Below are positions 16,670-26,800 of a DNA stretch of 53,071 nt, one piece after another (position 1 is the first letter of the stretch; the number at the start of each line of letters is the position of its first letter). This DNA comes from Ignavibacteriales bacterium (GTDB taxonomy: Bacteria > Bacteroidota > Ignavibacteria > Ignavibacteriales > Melioribacteraceae). Below the pieces are notes generated by a model. That model saw nothing but the letters and a program-made list of their open reading frames with translations, made no database searches and was not told the origin of the DNA. The translations under genes and the position numbers were made by a program. The stretch lies in contig JACOUS010000008.1 in assembly GCA_016177735.1 (NCBI GenBank), forward strand, positions 1 to 53,071, read 5' to 3'.

Positions 16670-17119
16670 TTGTTTTGTTTTTCTTTTTCAATCAACCATT
16701 TGTATATGATTACAACTTTACCGAACTAATTATTAAAAGTCCTCCAATGGGTATAATATATTAAGAATGTTATCCATCGTTGTTAAATTTAATCCCATGC
16801 ATCTTTTCATGCACTCGTTCAGCCGTCGTGTTTATCTATGTGAAATTTTTTTGTGTGTATGTTCAAGCGTGCTTGCCCTCGCAGAACAAAAAAGAGAAAT
16901 CATTCTCGTGTTCAACTTAAAATTTTAGGATGGAGAAATCAATAGTTTTGTAAACTGAGAGTTGAAGCTTGAATTGGAATTTTTCTGCAGCGCAAAATAA
17001 TTTGTATATTATCGATAGGATTCGAAGTCGGGTTTTACAAACTTTTTAAAAATTTTTGCCGACCTTTTCTTAATCAGCTAAAAAAATAATATATTTTTTT
17101 TTGTGAGGGTGCAATCACA
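16670..17119. other. Intergenic region, 450 bp
   Basis: This divergent gap is AT-rich. It holds GAGGGTG ahead of the TTG start of the next gene, and TTTGTATATTATCGATAGG near 17000-17020, which could be part of a promoter. No gene, RNA or repeat was found. Confidence 0.4.
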
Positions 17120-19351
17120 TTGAAAATACTACAAGCTGCATTTTTTGCAGTCTTCCTGATATTGATACAAAGCAGAGCTTCCGCGCAATCGGCAGTAGAT
17201 AGTCTCGAAATTTTAGATCCGTTTACACAACACGATCAAATAAGAAAAATTATTAACTCGTATTTTTCGATTTGGGACGGCGGCAGCGAGATTCTGATCA
17301 AAAAGTATAACGAGCAAATTGCAGGCGCGCGTAAATTCAATTCGTTAAAAGACGAGAACGATGCATTGATAAAATCCGGCGATCTATATTTCAGAGCCGG
17401 ACTCTACAGCACCGCACTCAAAAATTATTTCCTCACGTTAAAAAATTTTGAAAGCATACACGACTCGCTGAACGCAGCATTCGTGCAGATAAAAATCGGG
17501 CGCACATATTACTTTTCCGATCTCGGTCCGGCGGAAGATTATATTCAGCGCGGCGCCAATGTTTTAAGGAATGCAAAGGATACCGAATTTTTGTCGTGCG
17601 CATATTATGCACAATCCACAGTTGAAAAAGATCCGGCAAAAAAAATTCTGCTTGCAAAAAAAGCTCTCGAGCTTCAGCGCGAAGTGCTCAAGAAAAAACC
17701 GGACGACTACAAGGCAAATGAGAATCTTTCACGGTACTTAAATGCTGCCGAAAGATATGACGAGGCGCTGGCGGTCGCAGAAAAAATCGGCGATAAATGG
17801 CTGACGGTTCTTTACCTGAATAATCTCGGCTACAAAATGGTTAAGGAAGGAAAGTACCGCGAATCCTTAAACATATTTTTTAAATCATTGCGTATCTGCA
17901 AAGAAGCCCGGTTAAAAACTTTTTTAAGAAACACTTACGAGAACGTCGCACGTGCATACCGCTTTCTCGGCAATTGGGAAAGATCCGCTTACTACCAGCA
18001 GTTGATGCATTTTGTGGAAGAAAGTTTATACACCGAGCAGTTCACAATACAAGCATCCGAGTTCAACGTTAAATATGAAACGGGAAAAAAAGAACTTGAA
18101 AATGTTTACTTGAAAAAAGAGAAAGAGACTCTTGCCGAAAACATCCGCGTCGGAAAACTTCAAAACATACTGCTGATTATTTCTGTTCTATTCGTTTCCA
18201 TAATTTCATTTTCTATTTTTTTGAGCAGAAGAAAAATAAAAGCCGCAAATATTCTGCTCGATAAACAAAAAGAAGAATTGGAGAACTTAAACAGCGAATT
18301 AAAACGCAGCGAAGAAAATTTGAAGATTGCACAATCGACCGCGCATCTTGCAAACTGGGAATGGGATTTTAATAATGATGAATTAACATTCTCCGACGAA
18401 CTTCCAAAAATTTATGATGTGAGTCAGGAAAAATTAAAATCTAATTTCAGAAAGATTATTATCGAAAAAATCCACCCCGAAGACCGCGCACAATTTATAA
18501 ATTATTTCGGCAGCGATTTGAAAAACATTACCAACGAAGACCGCGAATACAGAATTTTAATCGGCAATAAAACCAAATGGGTTCGCGCAAAAAGAATTGT
18601 ATTGAAAGATTCCGAAGGCAGAGTAACAAAAATTTTCGGCACGGTTCAGAATATCACTACCAGCAAAGAAGACGAAGAAATAAAAATTAAAATTGCGGCA
18701 CGGCAGTCGTTCACAAAACAATTGATTGAATCGCAAGAAGAAGAAAGAAAAAGAATTGCAGGCGAACTTCACGACAGCATCGGTCAGGATATTTTATTAA
18801 TTAAGAACAGGGCGATGCTCGGCTTGCAGGCGGAAATAAAAGATGAATTTTTACTCGAACAGCTGAACGCAATTAATAATTCTGCATCGGAGATGCTGCA
18901 TGTTGTAAGAGAAACCGCTTTTGATTTGAGACCAGCGCATCTCGAGCGGCTCGGTTTAACCGAAACAATTATTTCGGTTCTTCAAAAAATAAAAGAGACG
19001 ACAAAAATTAATATCAATCACAACATCGAAAATATCGACGACATCTTTCCGGCAGAAAAAGAAATTTATCTTTTTAGAATTATTCAGGAAGGAATTAATA
19101 ATATCATCAAACATTCGGAAGCCGCAAATGCTTTTGTTGAAGTATCAAAAAAGAACGGCTCGCTTCTGCTTAATATAATTGATGACGGAAAAGGATTTGA
19201 AATGAATGCTGACGTTGAAACTTCGGGCGGATTCGGTTTGAACAATATTTTGAGCCGGATCGAAATTTTAAAAGGTGACCTCGAAATTTTCTCCGGACCG
19301 GCGAAGGGAACAAAACTGGGAATAACAATACCGGTAGAAACCAATGACTGA
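17120..19351 (+). CDS. TPR-PAS sensor histidine kinase (HisKA_3 type)
   Basis: 743 residues from TTG, with GAGGGTG eight bases upstream and a signal peptide behind it. The TPR-like repeats cover about 85-320, one membrane helix about 350-371, a coiled coil about 375-400 and a PAS_3 domain about 405-520 (ANWEWDFNNDELTFSDELP, IHPEDR, WVRAKRIV). HisKA_3 has the phosphoacceptor His551 (ELHDSIGQD). HATPase_c follows with NNIIKHSEA (about 659), DDGKGFE and GGFGLNNI. This is the NarX/DegS class. The stop overlaps the start of a NarL-type regulator by eight bases, making a cognate pair. Confidence 0.92.
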   Translation: MKILQAAFFAVFLILIQSRASAQSAVDSLEILDPFTQHDQIRKIINSYFSIWDGGSEILIKKYNEQIAGARKFNSLKDENDALIKSGDLYFRAGLYSTALKNYFLTLKNFESIHDSLNAAFVQIKIGRTYYFSDLGPAEDYIQRGANVLRNAKDTEFLSCAYYAQSTVEKDPAKKILLAKKALELQREVLKKKPDDYKANENLSRYLNAAERYDEALAVAEKIGDKWLTVLYLNNLGYKMVKEGKYRESLNIFFKSLRICKEARLKTFLRNTYENVARAYRFLGNWERSAYYQQLMHFVEESLYTEQFTIQASEFNVKYETGKKELENVYLKKEKETLAENIRVGKLQNILLIISVLFVSIISFSIFLSRRKIKAANILLDKQKEELENLNSELKRSEENLKIAQSTAHLANWEWDFNNDELTFSDELPKIYDVSQEKLKSNFRKIIIEKIHPEDRAQFINYFGSDLKNITNEDREYRILIGNKTKWVRAKRIVLKDSEGRVTKIFGTVQNITTSKEDEEIKIKIAARQSFTKQLIESQEEERKRIAGELHDSIGQDILLIKNRAMLGLQAEIKDEFLLEQLNAINNSASEMLHVVRETAFDLRPAHLERLGLTETIISVLQKIKETTKININHNIENIDDIFPAEKEIYLFRIIQEGINNIIKHSEAANAFVEVSKKNGSLLLNIIDDGKGFEMNADVETSGGFGLNNILSRIEILKGDLEIFSGPAKGTKLGITIPVETND

Positions 19352-19979
19352 AAAACTGAAAATAATTTTAGCTGATGATCATCCTTTGCTCATTCAGGGA
19401 TTAGCACAAGTTTTGAGCAAGAGAGATAATCTTCAAATCGTCGGTCAAGCTGTTGACGGCGAAAACGCACTCGATTTAATAAGAAACCTTAAACCCGACA
19501 TTGCAATACTTGATGTGCAGATGCCGAAACCCGACGGCTTTGAAATTGCAAGAATCGTAACCGGTGAAAAACTTTCTACAAAAATTATTTTTCTAACAAT
19601 GTTCAAGGAAGAAGCATTTATAAAAAAAGTTATTGAGCTTGGTGTGAAAGGATATATTTTAAAAGAGAGCGCTGTTACGGATATAGTAAAATGTATTGAT
19701 GCGGTTGCGGAAGACAAATTTTTTCTGAGTCCACAAGTTTCGGATGTTTTGTTGAATCAATCCGTCAAAACAAAAAAACAAAGCGAGAGCAAATTAACTC
19801 CGGCAGAGACAAATATTCTTTCGCTGATCGGCAAAGGAAAAAGCAGCAAAGAAATTGCAGATGAATTGTTCATCAGCATCAAAACGGTTGAGAATCACCG
19901 AACAAACATTTGCAAAAAGCTCGGCATTACCGGCAACTCGGCACTTCTTAAATACGCACTCAAAAACATTCCTTCGTAA
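19344..19979 (+). CDS. NarL/FixJ-family response regulator
   Basis: 211 residues. The receiver domain has Asp11/Asp12, phosphoacceptor Asp57 (ILDVQMPKPDG), Thr and Lys in FLTMF and ILKES. The C-terminal LuxR-type helix-turn-helix is LTPAETNILSLIGKGKSSKEIADELFISIKTVENH. Translationally coupled to the preceding HisKA_3 kinase, which should phosphorylate it. The target genes are unknown; the T9SS surface protein just downstream is a candidate by position. Confidence 0.93.
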   Translation: MTEKLKIILADDHPLLIQGLAQVLSKRDNLQIVGQAVDGENALDLIRNLKPDIAILDVQMPKPDGFEIARIVTGEKLSTKIIFLTMFKEEAFIKKVIELGVKGYILKESAVTDIVKCIDAVAEDKFFLSPQVSDVLLNQSVKTKKQSESKLTPAETNILSLIGKGKSSKEIADELFISIKTVENHRTNICKKLGITGNSALLKYALKNIPS

Positions 19980-19995
19980 TAGTTTTTATAAATAA

Positions 19996-20013
19996 GCTCC
20001 TTTCAAAAGGAGC
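19996..20013 (+). terminator. Hairpin after the response regulator gene
   Basis: GCTCCTTT pairs with AAAGGAGC around a 2-base loop, 17 bp beyond the stop. There is no T run, so termination is uncertain. The rest of 20014-20250 shows nothing except AAGGAGG before the next ATG. Confidence 0.45.
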
Positions 20014-20250
20014 GAAGCTGCGCTCAACTAACTAATGCCGAACGATCTTCGACCCACATTTATTCTACACTCCGCAAAATGAATATCATCTTCTGGTGGT
20101 TAGCCCCTACTCCATCAAACAAATAAGAGCTGACCTCTATTTAAAATTTTTATTGTTCCTTTTACGTTTGAACTGCACTTCGAACAATTCTCAAAACATT
20201 GAATACAGCCGATACATATAAATAATTAATCAAACAATTAAGGAGGACAA

Positions 20251-23200
20251 ATGAAATTAATTAAACTACTAATACTGACCTTGTTCATATCTGTAAATCT
20301 ATTTGCACAAGGGGGTGCATTAAGTTTTCAGAACAACTCTTATGTTGAAGTGCCTGATAACCCGGCTTTGAGAATCACAAACAATCTGACTATCGAAGCA
20401 ATGATCTATCTCGATGATTTATCAAACAACACGATCGTTGATAAGGGCAACTACAATTATTTGTTTCAGACAAATCCATATAATATTCCCGGTTTGGGTT
20501 TTTACAACCCCGGTACCGGCTGGATTTGGAGCGCCGGATCAGTACCGGCTAATCAATGGGTTCACGTTGCCGTTACAATACAAAACGGAACAAACGGCGT
20601 TAAGTTTTATGTGAACGGAAATCTTTTGAGCCAGCACACCATGAACGCATCATCGCTATCTTCCGATAGCGGTCCGCTAAATATCGGCAGACAAAGCCCG
20701 TCCTCATGCCAATGCAACTTTTTCAACGGTGATATGGATGAACTACGAATTTGGAATAGAGTCCGTACGCAAGCTGAAATTCAAGCCAACATGAATGCAA
20801 GTTTAAATCCGGCTGCAGAATCGAATCTCGTTGCATACTACAAATTTGATAACGTTTCCAACTGTACTGTTATCGATTCTAAAAACGGATTCAACGGAAC
20901 AATAATCGGTACCAACGGTAACTGTACAACAATTCCATCTCCAATCAGCGGCACTACTTTTCAACAAGTTACTCTTACATCCAACAGCCAAATATTAAAT
21001 GATGGTCGTTTAATTTCTTCAGCCAATTACGGTTACAATGCACCGTTCGCAAAAGTTAACGGAGTTTGTTTTGAACCAAACACATCAAATACCGGTCTGT
21101 CAAATTTCGTTACCAGCGGAAGCAACGGTTTTGATGTTAACCAAATTTCTCCGGAATTACATGCAGTGTTGCAAGGACTTGTTTTTCAACCGAGCGGCGG
21201 TGCTTCCACTTTAACAATTACCGGGTTAACTCCCGGCAATCATCACCGGCTTCAGTTGTTATTCTCAAATGATATTAATTCAACAGGAAATAATGTGAAC
21301 ATTACCGTTGAAGGAAAAACTTATAATTTATCTTCGTGGATTCCTTCATCAATAAATTTAATTGCTGAATTTACGCCCTCAGCCTCGAGCACTGTTGTAA
21401 CATTCGGAAGTAACAGCGGTGCAGAACCGAATCGTGCTGTATTAAACGCTTATGCGATTCATGATTTGGATTTGTCATCGATTCCGTGCGGCAACAGTGC
21501 TCCAGTTGCAAATGCCGGATTGGATCAAACAATAAATTGTGCACCGTTGAACGGAAGTTCGGTTACATTAAACGGAAGCGGTTCAACCGATGCCGACAGC
21601 AATCAATTAACTTACAGCTGGTCGCTCAACGGAAATACTGTTTCTACAAATGCATCGTTCACAACAACACTTGGCGGTGGAATTTATACTTTCACATTAA
21701 CGGTCTCCGATGGACAAGCAAGTTCAACCGATGATGTTACAGTTACAGTAAGTGTAGATAACATAGCGCCGGTATTAACTATTCCTCAAAACATAACCGT
21801 GAATAATGACGAAGGAGGATGCGGTGCCGTTGTTAACTTTGATGTAACGGCAGCAGATGCGTGCGGCGGCGTAATCGTTTCAACATCTCCGGCATCGGGA
21901 AGTTTATTTCCACACGGCACAACTACTGTAACATGCAGCGCGGTTGATAATGCTGGAAATTCCGCTACACAAACTTTTACTGTAACTGTTGTTGATAACG
22001 AAACTCCGGTAATCACGCTTAACGGTGCAAGTCCGGTAGAGGTTGTAAGATTCGGTCAATATAATGAAGAAGGAGTTACGGTTAGTGATAACTGCAGCAC
22101 AAATCTTTCCGAAGTTATTTCTGGAAGTGTTAACGTAAACTTGCCCGGTGTTTATACAATCACTTATTCAACACAAGATGCTTCGGGCAACACAGCATCA
22201 GTAACACGCACTGTAAAAGTAATAAACGATCCGGCAGCTTTGGCTTCTCCTTATTTATTGCTTGCAGATAAAAATATTAACAGCGATAAAAATGTTAATG
22301 CAACCGGAAATATTCATTCAAACGGAAAAGTTACTCTCGATAAAGGACCGGCAAATTATACTTCGGATATTACTTCGGTAAATAAAATAGATATTAAGAA
22401 AGATGCTGCCGTAAACGGAAACGTTACAAGCGGAAATAAAGTCAGCCTCGATAAAAATGTTGTTGTTAACGGAGTGGTAACACAAAATGGAGTTGTAAAC
22501 ACAGTACTGCTGCCGTCATTAACTTATGCAACGCCGCCATCCAATGATGATGAGGATTGTAACATTGGTGAAGATGTAAAAGTTGAACAGAATCAAACAC
22601 TCACACTATTACCCGGAACATACGATAAAGTGGAAGTGAAAAAAGGCGGTTCGTTAACATTAACCGGCGGCGTGTATTTAATCTGCAAAATAAAATTGGA
22701 AGATAATTCTACTTTAACCGCAGATGTTTCTGCTGGAGAAATTTCAATCAACACTATCGGCGATGTGCACTTCGGTGCAAACGTTACAACAACACTTCTG
22801 CCATGGGGTGAATCCGACAGCCGCTATCTCACAATTAACACATTAAAAAATATTAATGTTGGAAAAGAGAGCAGGGTAATCGGATCGCTTACCGCGCCAT
22901 ACGGAAATGTTCATCTCGATAAAGACGCATACTTCAGAGGATCGATCATCGGTAAAGATATTCACGTAAACTACAACAGCGTGCTAAACTATCACGATAC
23001 AAACAGCGGGGTTCTTGCAAAAATCAATTCCGGTTTAACAGCAGAAGATAATTTTGCCGAAAGCGTTTTATCGAAGGAAGAATCTCTTCCTGAAAATTTT
23101 TTGTTGAAACAGAATTATCCGAATCCTTTCAACCCGGCAACAACAATTAGTTTTCAGCTTCCCGAAGCCGGATTTGTTACGTTGAAAGTTTACGATATAC

Positions 23201-23355
23201 TCGGCAACGAAATAAAAACTCTCGTAAACAATAATCTTGGCGCCGGCTATTACAATGTTGATTTCGACGGCAGTAATCTGGCAAGCGGAATCTACATCTA
23301 CAGATTAACCACCGGCAAGTTTACCCAAAGCAACAAAATGATATTGAGCAAATAA
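20251..23355 (+). CDS. T9SS-exported multidomain surface protein
   Basis: 1034 residues. In order: signal peptide (to about 20, NLFAQ), LamG-like jelly-roll domain (about 22-220, VEVPDNPALRITNNLTIEAMI, GDMDELRIWNRVRTQAEI), an unassigned beta domain, a PKD-like domain (about 418-505, NAGLDQTINC), an HYR domain (about 508-590) and an Ig-like DUF5011 domain (about 590-665). A region rich in NINSDKNVNATGNIHSNGKV-type turns follows (about 668-930) and resembles polymer-forming or bactofilin-like beta helices. The last domain is the T9SS sorting signal (NYPNPFNPATTI at about 955). It probably sits on the cell surface; ligand unknown. Confidence 0.88.
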   Translation: MKLIKLLILTLFISVNLFAQGGALSFQNNSYVEVPDNPALRITNNLTIEAMIYLDDLSNNTIVDKGNYNYLFQTNPYNIPGLGFYNPGTGWIWSAGSVPANQWVHVAVTIQNGTNGVKFYVNGNLLSQHTMNASSLSSDSGPLNIGRQSPSSCQCNFFNGDMDELRIWNRVRTQAEIQANMNASLNPAAESNLVAYYKFDNVSNCTVIDSKNGFNGTIIGTNGNCTTIPSPISGTTFQQVTLTSNSQILNDGRLISSANYGYNAPFAKVNGVCFEPNTSNTGLSNFVTSGSNGFDVNQISPELHAVLQGLVFQPSGGASTLTITGLTPGNHHRLQLLFSNDINSTGNNVNITVEGKTYNLSSWIPSSINLIAEFTPSASSTVVTFGSNSGAEPNRAVLNAYAIHDLDLSSIPCGNSAPVANAGLDQTINCAPLNGSSVTLNGSGSTDADSNQLTYSWSLNGNTVSTNASFTTTLGGGIYTFTLTVSDGQASSTDDVTVTVSVDNIAPVLTIPQNITVNNDEGGCGAVVNFDVTAADACGGVIVSTSPASGSLFPHGTTTVTCSAVDNAGNSATQTFTVTVVDNETPVITLNGASPVEVVRFGQYNEEGVTVSDNCSTNLSEVISGSVNVNLPGVYTITYSTQDASGNTASVTRTVKVINDPAALASPYLLLADKNINSDKNVNATGNIHSNGKVTLDKGPANYTSDITSVNKIDIKKDAAVNGNVTSGNKVSLDKNVVVNGVVTQNGVVNTVLLPSLTYATPPSNDDEDCNIGEDVKVEQNQTLTLLPGTYDKVEVKKGGSLTLTGGVYLICKIKLEDNSTLTADVSAGEISINTIGDVHFGANVTTTLLPWGESDSRYLTINTLKNINVGKESRVIGSLTAPYGNVHLDKDAYFRGSIIGKDIHVNYNSVLNYHDTNSGVLAKINSGLTAEDNFAESVLSKEESLPENFLLKQNYPNPFNPATTISFQLPEAGFVTLKVYDILGNEIKTLVNNNLGAGYYNVDFDGSNLASGIYIYRLTTGKFTQSNKMILSK

Positions 23356-23365
23356 CAATCTATGA

Positions 23366-23398
23366 AGAGTCTCTGTTTTTACGGAGACTCTTTTTTTT
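23366..23398 (+). terminator. Rho-independent terminator
   Basis: GAGTCTC (23367-23373) pairs with GAGACTC (23384-23390), followed by eight T. It lies 11 bp after the surface-protein stop. Confidence 0.92.
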
Positions 23399-23454
23399 AT
23401 GATTCACTCACATCATTTTATTTTTTAATCGTGCACAAATAAAAGAAGTTCCTA

Positions 23455-23796
23455 ATGACCGTTCTTATTGTTGACGACAACATTCAAATGCGCCTCTTTA
23501 TAAAAAACATTGTAAAGAGTCTGGGGCATAATGTGATTGAAGCGGATGACGGAACGACCGGCGTTAAATCTTTTTTGGAAAATAATCCCGACGTTGTGTT
23601 AATGGATATACGAATGAACACGATGGACGGCATTGAAGCGGCAAAAATTATCAGGCAGCATTCGCCGGATGTAAAAATAATTATGGTTACCGATTACGAT
23701 GAAAAATCTTTGCGCGACAAAGCAAAATCCGCCGGCGCAAATGATTACGTGTTAAAAGAGAATCTGCTTGTACTGAAAACAAAACTTGATTTGTAA
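23455..23796 (+). CDS. Single-domain response regulator (CheY-like)
   Basis: 113 residues made only of a receiver domain: Asp7/Asp8, phosphoacceptor Asp51 (LMDIRMNTMDG), Thr79-region VTDYD and the Lys of VLKEN. There is no output domain. It may relay phosphate from the orphan TPR kinase at 13894 or bind a partner protein. A terminator separates it from the gene upstream, so it has its own promoter. Confidence 0.9.
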   Translation: MTVLIVDDNIQMRLFIKNIVKSLGHNVIEADDGTTGVKSFLENNPDVVLMDIRMNTMDGIEAAKIIRQHSPDVKIIMVTDYDEKSLRDKAKSAGANDYVLKENLLVLKTKLDL

Positions 23797-23810
23797 TCAA
23801 AATATTTTTA

Positions 23811-23837
23811 GTAGAGACGTACTGAGTACGTCTCTAT
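23811..23837. repeat. GTAGAGACG palindrome, copy 2
   Basis: GTAGAGACGTACT pairs with AGTACGTCTCTAT almost perfectly. It lies between convergent genes, where it could end transcripts on both strands. Confidence 0.75.
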
Positions 23838-23893
23838 ATATTAAACGAAGTATTTTGTAATAGTAGTAACGTTCGCAGAACGCCGCTGCATTT

Positions 23894-26800
23894 TCACTTC
23901 AATAAAACCATCTTCCGCACGGCAGAATAAACTTGTGCTGAGCTTGCCGAAGAACTAACTGTCAATCTGTAAAAATAAATTCCGCTTGGCAATTCCGAAC
24001 CATGCGTTCCGAACTCTACTTTATATCTTCCAGGCTGTTTGTACTCATCCACAAGTGTTGTTATTTCTCTACCCAGAATATCATAAATCTTCAGTGTAAC
24101 ATGCTGCGGAGACGCTGCATGTTTACCCGTCCGTAAGGCGGGCAACGTCTCTACATTTGGAATCGTGTACTCAATTGTTGCCGCCGGATTAAACGGATTG
24201 GGATAGTTTTGAGATAATGAATAAGTTGTTGGCAACTCTTCCAATTCTTCAACATCAACGGGGTCGAAAAAGATTTTTCTCGATTCGCTGTATGTGCCCC
24301 AACCGACTTCGTTTTTGGCTTTAACCATCCACCAATAATTGTACCCGGCTGCAAAATTTTTATACACTTTAAGAGTATCTGTTAACATTGTATCAACTAC
24401 CGCGTTTTTAAAAAGTGAATCTGTAGAAATCGCAAACCAATATTTACTTATTTGCTGTGATGACTTCCGCCACTCAAATTGCAAACTATCTGTTGTAAGT
24501 ACATATTTGTCTTCGGGAAATACCAAAGCGATTTTATTTGGCAATGCCAATTTTGTTCTAAAGTTCCACACGTCCGACCATTGACCTTCCCCGTACATAT
24601 TAATTCCACTTACACGCCAAAAATATTTGGTATCGTTTCTCAAATAGTTTACTTGTTTTTCAGTAGCAGTTAACAAAGAATCATTAACTGCAATATTGGT
24701 AAAGAGACTATCATATGAAAGTTGGAAATGATACTTCTGTATGCCTTCGAGTGAAAGCCATTTTAATTTTAGTGATATCTGATTACCTTTTGACCCATTT
24801 AACGGTTCCAACAATGTTGTTTGCGAAGGCTTAAGACTTTGATCAGAGTTATAGAAAGCCGGTTCGGCAATGTATTCCAATTCATTGCCGCTAGTATCCT
24901 TCACCTTTAACTTAAGCGAAATGTACCCCTTTGGCACAGAAGAATTAATTTCCGTTTTATACGATCCCTCTTGATAAGCAATATCAATTTTTTTCCATTC
25001 ACTTTGGTTAAATTCCCTATAATACAAAAATGGACTTATATTGTTTTCGCCGTCATCAATGGAAAATTGTATTTCGCCTTGCTGATCAACGGCTACATAA
25101 TCTGTATATTCTCCGTTTGCAAGAATGTTAAAAAATTTCATGCTGGGTGGATTTTTATCTGCCTGACTTGTATTCATTGTCGCATTTACTATGATCTTTC
25201 CTTTAGAACCACGAACTGTAAATGAACTGTCGACTAAACCAAGTGTATACTTACCAGGCACCGGTAATGAAATCCGCGAAGCATCAATAAATAAAAGGTC
25301 GGACAATTTTTTGTCAGATATTACTTGTTTATTTTCATCGTATAATCTTAAATGCAAATCGGAAACTTCAGGTGCATCATGAAATTGATTAAGTAAAATT
25401 GGTTGGAAAAATTTCTCAATTCCTTCCTTATTTGTAAAAGTTATAGCCCTATTCTGAGAATTTGTAACAAGTACAATAGCTGATTCAGAATTTAAAAATT
25501 TACCATACCAAAACCTGGGTCCTAAACCTATTTTGACATTTTTATTTTTGAAGAGTGTACCTAGTTGATAATTTTCGCCTGGTGATAGCAAGAAACTATT
25601 TCCGTTATTATCTAATCTCAAAATTGGTAACAAATACAAAAGGGAAGTTTCTGTCATACTTGAAACAGTTTGAAAATTTGGTTTTAATGCATGCGATACA
25701 CAACTAATTGGATAGTTATCCAGGGGATCGGAGACCATGAAAATATTTTGTTCGTAGGGCGCTTTGAGTGTTTTTTGGTACTGATTAAATATGCCGAAGT
25801 TACCAAACCAATAACTAAAAAGAATACTATTAACGCTTTCGTTAGCGGTGTATTTATAAGTAAATTTTTCCAACGAATCTACAGTTACTGGAATTGTATG
25901 CGAGCTATTAAAATTTCTCAACGATGTTTTAAAATGATATATTGATTTATTATCCTCTTTGGAGTAAACTCCATACCAATCATAAGAATAGTCAGAACTC
26001 ATTTTTGAATATCTAAAAGCGCTCCATATACCCGTTAAAGTCAAAAGTCCTATTCCCGAATTAGAATGTACAAAACGAACATATTCATTAGATGAAGGAG
26101 GGAGTCCTTTGATTGTTGAATTATTTTCATCCACCGGGCTATAAGATAGTTTATATATTGCTTTTTCTCTATTAAGTTCGATCTCTTCTGCTTGTGTGTT
26201 ATCAACTCCTTCATTAACTATTGCATAATATGTATATTCATACGGATTCGTCGAAAGGCCTGATTCTAGCCCTAAACCCAAAACATCATAACTGCCCGCG
26301 TTTAAAAGAATTGTATTACCGTCACCAAATTCATTTCGCGTATATCCCCAGCTATTGTAATAGTTGATCTTCTGGGTGTCATGGATAATAAGGTATTGAG
26401 GGAAATTTGAAGGCTTATTTATCTTTAAATAATATGCTTTAACAAACGAGAAAGGTATGTTTAAGGTATATGATTGTGTCTGAATCGAAATTTTTCCGTT
26501 ATAGGGGAGCCACTCTTCTTTATTGACATCAATAAAACTAATAGTATTGCTAATATCGAATTTTACTTCAACTATTTTGGTTTGGTGTGCTTCTATTTCA
26601 ACGTGATTTGGATTAAGACTAATTAGTATTCCGCCGGGTAAAGTCGCCGAAAGATTGTAAGATAATTTTTGATTGTCATCGTTATGTATTTCAATTTCTT
26701 TTGTAATGCTTTTTACATTGTTAATTAATCCCAGATTAAATGTTGCTGGGGTGGCATATGTTTTTTGGTTAACGGCATTATCTATGCGCACCAAACCAAG

